A stretch of 32,719 bases of DNA. Source: STF1-138 sp035356975. GTDB taxonomy: Bacteria > Patescibacteriota > Patescibacteriia > UBA1558 > S5-K13. A program made the position numbers and the translations under genes. A model generated the notes under the pieces. The model saw only the letters and a program-made list of their open reading frames with translations. It searched no databases and was not told the DNA's origin. The DNA lies in assembly GCA_035356975.1 (NCBI GenBank), contig DAORGW010000008.1, positions 1 to 32,719 of the forward strand, given 5' to 3'. Below, piece by piece: positions 30,548 to 32,719 of this stretch (positions are counted from its first letter, which is position 1; each line of letters opens with the position of its first letter).

Positions 30548-31156
30548 CTATAATCTTTCTGAACGATTTTCTAATTCAGTATATGTAAAATCATTTAAAT
30601 TTATCTCATATACTTGAGTTGCAACAAGTCCAGCATCACCACTTACACATTTTACTCTCACTTTATTATTATCAATAGAATCCAATTTTGGAGTTCCTAG
30701 GTCTCCAAGTGTTTGACAATAAAAATTCTTTGTTTCTTTTATAAGATTATTATTTGAATCAAACAATGCAATTGTTTGTCCTGCTGATTTTGGATCAGTA
30801 GTTTTGAAATGACTAAATGAAATTAGTTTTCTCCCATCACTTAATTCACAATAAGATCCAGCGTCATAAATAGTTCTAAATTCTGGATGTAATTTTGTAA
30901 ATTTATTTTTCCAAAAATCATACTGGGAACGATCAGAATTATACAAATCATCTTTACAATTCATTGTAATTATCTGTGAATCTTTTAAATTATTCTTTTG
31001 TAATTCATTATTTTCTTGAATTTTTTGATCCATTTCTCTAATTAGGCCTTCTTTAAAACTTGTTAGATCGTCTTTTGTTATATTTTGTTGTTTTACGCAT
31101 CCTGAAAGCACAGGAATAAACATTAACAAAAGCAATACGAACAATATTTTTTTCAT
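30548..31156 (-). CDS. Lipoprotein with coiled stalk, second type
   Basis: A 202-aa lipoprotein. The signal peptide ends in LSGC (C19), so lipidation and surface display are expected. Residues about 24-50 (ITKDDLTSFKEGLIREMDQ) match the stalk of the lipoprotein at 25502 (VTKDDLVSLKQDILDEVN). The C-terminal domain (about 60-202) differs, with four cysteines and a beta-rich pattern (ITMNCKD, YCELSDGRKLISFSH, NKVRVKCVSGDAG). So two different outer domains appear on one kind of stalk. It is followed by a terminator, and its ATG lies 24 nt after the rlmH stop. Function unknown. Confidence 0.8.
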   Translation of the reverse strand: MKKILFVLLLLMFIPVLSGCVKQQNITKDDLTSFKEGLIREMDQKIQENNELQKNNLKDSQIITMNCKDDLYNSDRSQYDFWKNKFTKLHPEFRTIYDAGSYCELSDGRKLISFSHFKTTDPKSAGQTIALFDSNNNLIKETKNFYCQTLGDLGTPKLDSIDNNKVRVKCVSGDAGLVATQVYEINLNDFTYTELENRSERL

Positions 31157-31180
31157 ATTTTTTTATTTAATTATTTATTA

Positions 31181-31642
31181 TTAATAATGATACTCTTTTT
31201 CTTTTAATATACAAACACTTCTGTAAATTTGCTCAAGTAGTATTAGGCGCGCCATTGTGTGAGTGAAAGTCAATTTTGATAAAGATATTAAATTTTTATT
31301 TTTTAAAATCTCACGGTTATAGCCAAGCGCGCCAGCGAGCACAAAAACTATTTTCCCACTTTCTTTATCTAATTTATATGCAAATTCCTTTGAAGTTAAA
31401 TTATCGCCATGTTCATCAAGAAAATATATAACAGAATCTTTTTCTTTTATAAGTGCTTCTTCAATTTTTACACTTTCTATTACCATTGCTTTTTGTTTAT
31501 TATTTGGAGAAAATGATTCACTTTTTAATTCTTGCATTTCAATTTTTGCATAAGGACTTAATCTTTTTATATATTCTAAAATCCCTAGTTGAATCCATTT
31601 TTCTTTAATATTACCAATTGTAATGATTTTTATGTTAAACAT
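31181..31642 (-). CDS. rlmH: RlmH, 23S rRNA pseudouridine-1915 N3-methyltransferase
   Basis: A 153-aa SPOUT-class methyltransferase (YbeA/RlmH) that methylates pseudouridine 1915 of 23S rRNA with SAM. Visible are the FLDEHGDNLTSKEFA segment, the SAM-binding loop IVFVLAGALGYN (normally GGAxG, here AGALG), LSLSKLTFTHTMARLILLEQIYR and the C-terminal YHY. Length is standard. Its start directly abuts the stop of the small membrane-protein gene (31643), so the two are translationally linked. No SD. Confidence 0.93.
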   Translation of the reverse strand: MFNIKIITIGNIKEKWIQLGILEYIKRLSPYAKIEMQELKSESFSPNNKQKAMVIESVKIEEALIKEKDSVIYFLDEHGDNLTSKEFAYKLDKESGKIVFVLAGALGYNREILKNKNLISLSKLTFTHTMARLILLEQIYRSVCILKEKEYHY

Positions 31643-31960
31643 TTATTTTGTAAAAAACAATATTCCAAAATATAGTGTTGTCATAATAAACAAACATACT
31701 ATATTGTAAATTACTAATTTTACTACGTCTTTTTTTTCTCCATCTAAAAACATAAATGCTGCTTTTCCAAAAATTAACATTCCCATAATAGCAACTGACA
31801 GTACCAGTAATAACAAAACTGCTATTGGTGCTATGATTCCCTTATCATCATTACCAAATAATTTTGATGCATTGCTCATAAAAAATGCGACCAAAACAAT
31901 GTATAAAAAAGCAAAAAATGAATACATTATTGATTGCTCTCTTAGTTTTATTTTTTTCAT
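31643..31960 (-). CDS. Three-helix membrane protein upstream of rlmH
   Basis: A 105-aa protein with three hydrophobic segments (residues about 13-30, 42-68, 81-102) and a short KKIKLREQ N-terminus. No family is recognised. It is the first gene of an operon with rlmH (0 nt gap). A TATAAT box lies 15 nt upstream of the ATG on the minus strand. The pairing with rlmH is probably incidental. Confidence 0.6.
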   Translation of the reverse strand: MKKIKLREQSIMYSFFAFLYIVLVAFFMSNASKLFGNDDKGIIAPIAVLLLLVLSVAIMGMLIFGKAAFMFLDGEKKDVVKLVIYNIVCLFIMTTLYFGILFFTK

Positions 31961-32025
31961 ATATTTTTATTAATTATTATAAATATATTTTATCATATTT
32001 ATTCCCCCACTACTATTAAATGATA

Positions 32026-32054
32026 TTGACAATAATAAATATTTATGATATAAA
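32026..32054 (+). promoter_or_regulatory. Promoter of the DUF218 gene
   Basis: TTGACA (32026-32031), 17 nt, TATAAA (32049-32054), with TG one base before the -10 (extended). The start point falls close to 32061. Confidence 0.65.
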
Positions 32055-32077
32055 GATATATTAATATGGGGGAAAAA

Positions 32078-32599
32078 ATGAAAATACTGATTATTCATGG
32101 GAATACAAATAACAAGTACTCTCTTTCTGAAGACTCAAAAACAAGATGTGATTTAGCGATAGATCTTATAAGGAAAAATCATTATGATCGCATCATTGTG
32201 ACTGGTGGCATATTTGATAAATCTCAAGAAGGAGTTTCTGTTGCAAGAGCAATGAAACACTATCTTGAGAGTCAGTGGTTAGAAGAGCATATTGAAGTGG
32301 AAGAGCAAAGTCTAACAACAATTCATAACGTTGAATTGTTAATGAAAACCATTAAACCAGAAGATGACGTGCATGCAGTAACTTCTGATTATCATGTTTT
32401 TAGAACATGGTTAATCTGGTTACTCATAGCAAAAAGATTAATTAAGGTTATTGGTGCCAAATCTAAGATAGCTCTAATAATGTTGAAAAAACTTTTTGTT
32501 GAACTTTTGGGAATCGGTGTAGTTGTTGCATATTTTTTCAAAATCAAATTTCCAGAACTCTATTTTAGAGACTGGGATAGAACAATAAAAAACGGATGA
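32078..32599 (+). CDS. DUF218 (YdcF/ElyC/SanA-like) protein
   Basis: A 173-aa protein with the DUF218 pattern: IIHGNTNNKYSLSEDSKTRCDLAIDL, IIVTGG, then VEEQSLTTIHNVE and AVTSDYHVFRTW. The S/T-x-N loop and the H-x-x-R element are the family hallmarks. One hydrophobic segment lies near the C-terminus (residues about 135-160). The family is linked to envelope and cell-wall homeostasis, without a settled reaction. I prefer the ATG at 32078 over the in-frame ATG at 32066, because GGGGGA sits just before it and the upstream ATG lies at the predicted transcription start. Monocistronic, with promoter and terminator. Confidence 0.82.
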   Translation: MKILIIHGNTNNKYSLSEDSKTRCDLAIDLIRKNHYDRIIVTGGIFDKSQEGVSVARAMKHYLESQWLEEHIEVEEQSLTTIHNVELLMKTIKPEDDVHAVTSDYHVFRTWLIWLLIAKRLIKVIGAKSKIALIMLKKLFVELLGIGVVVAYFFKIKFPELYFRDWDRTIKNG

Positions 32600-32619
32600 G
32601 AAAATATCAACCGTTTTTT
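32587..32619 (+). terminator. Terminator of the DUF218 gene
   Basis: AAAAAACGG/CCGTTTTTT stem (32587-32595, 32611-32619) with a T-run. Its left arm overlaps the end of the coding region. The remaining 32620-32719 holds no gene I can support. Confidence 0.75.
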
Positions 32620-32719
32620 TTATTATAAATAAAAAAAACACCACTAAAATAAGTAATGTTATCGTGGCTCCGTATAGTCCAGGACATTAGAACTATAATA
32701 CAGAAACAAACTGAATATA

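Noticed and set aside
32655..32719. tRNA-like start (GGCTCCG, then TAGT...ATTA like a D-arm) at the right edge
   Set aside because: The following bases do not form an anticodon stem with a proper 7-nt loop, and the T-arm would lie outside the window.
1..32719. Alternative genetic code (UGA as glycine)
   Set aside because: TGA ends several clearly complete genes, such as the radical SAM and DUF218 genes, and no in-frame TGA interrupts a conserved domain.
1..32719. CRISPR array, rRNA genes, insertion sequences or integrase/attachment sites
   Set aside because: No regularly spaced direct repeats, no rRNA-like segment and no transposase or recombinase reading frame were seen.

Overview
The window is AT-rich and densely coded. 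It looks like a genome fragment from the Candidate Phyla Radiation (Patescibacteria). The reasons are short UvrA, UvrB and UvrC proteins, a DUF4012 protein, a DUF5652-type membrane protein, a SIMPL protein, many small membrane proteins, and housekeeping genes that mostly lack a Shine-Dalgarno (SD) sequence. TGA is used as a stop (for example the radical SAM and DUF218 genes), so the UGA-as-glycine code of Gracilibacteria/Absconditabacteria does not apply. I cannot place it more finely.

Layout. 1-8.3 kb: a surface-polysaccharide locus with two glycosyltransferases, a radical SAM enzyme, an O-antigen ligase/polymerase-like protein, a Wzz-like protein and a DUF4012 protein. It is interrupted at 3.6-5.6 kb by two higher-GC, SD-led genes for secreted proteins, one resembling an outer-membrane barrel. 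8.4-10.5 kb: membrane proteins (SIMPL, DUF5652, DedA). 10.6-11.3 kb: two small SD-led orphans. 11.3-12.5 kb: uvrC. 12.5-19.5 kb: an accessory, defence-like island between uvrC and uvrA, holding two NYN-domain RNase genes, an AbrB/RelE toxin-antitoxin pair, an SppA peptidase, two DNA methyltransferases and a PUA/EVE-like nuclease. 19.5-25.4 kb: uvrA, an unknown gene and uvrB. 25.5-32.7 kb: two lipoproteins with a related N-terminal stalk, further SD-led orphans (one broken), ppdK, rlmH and a DUF218 protein.

The most notable element is a clear SAM-I (S-box) riboswitch with its own terminator at 18.40-18.60 kb on the minus strand. It sits directly upstream of an operon encoding a 52-aa protein, a methyltransferase, a nuclease and a second methyltransferase. 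The enzymes it appears to control consume the ligand it senses. The leader also contains arms that could form a mutually exclusive antiterminator, predicting expression when SAM is low. I know of no standard example of a restriction-modification operon under a SAM riboswitch.

Two other compact RNA-like units lie next to the two NYN genes, each with promoter-like hexamers and a terminator hairpin. A second window-wide pattern is that genes fall into two initiation classes. Housekeeping genes lack SD sequences and a few have a -10 box only 6-8 nt from the start codon. About eight orphan genes carry a strong SD, usually with a promoter and terminator of their own.
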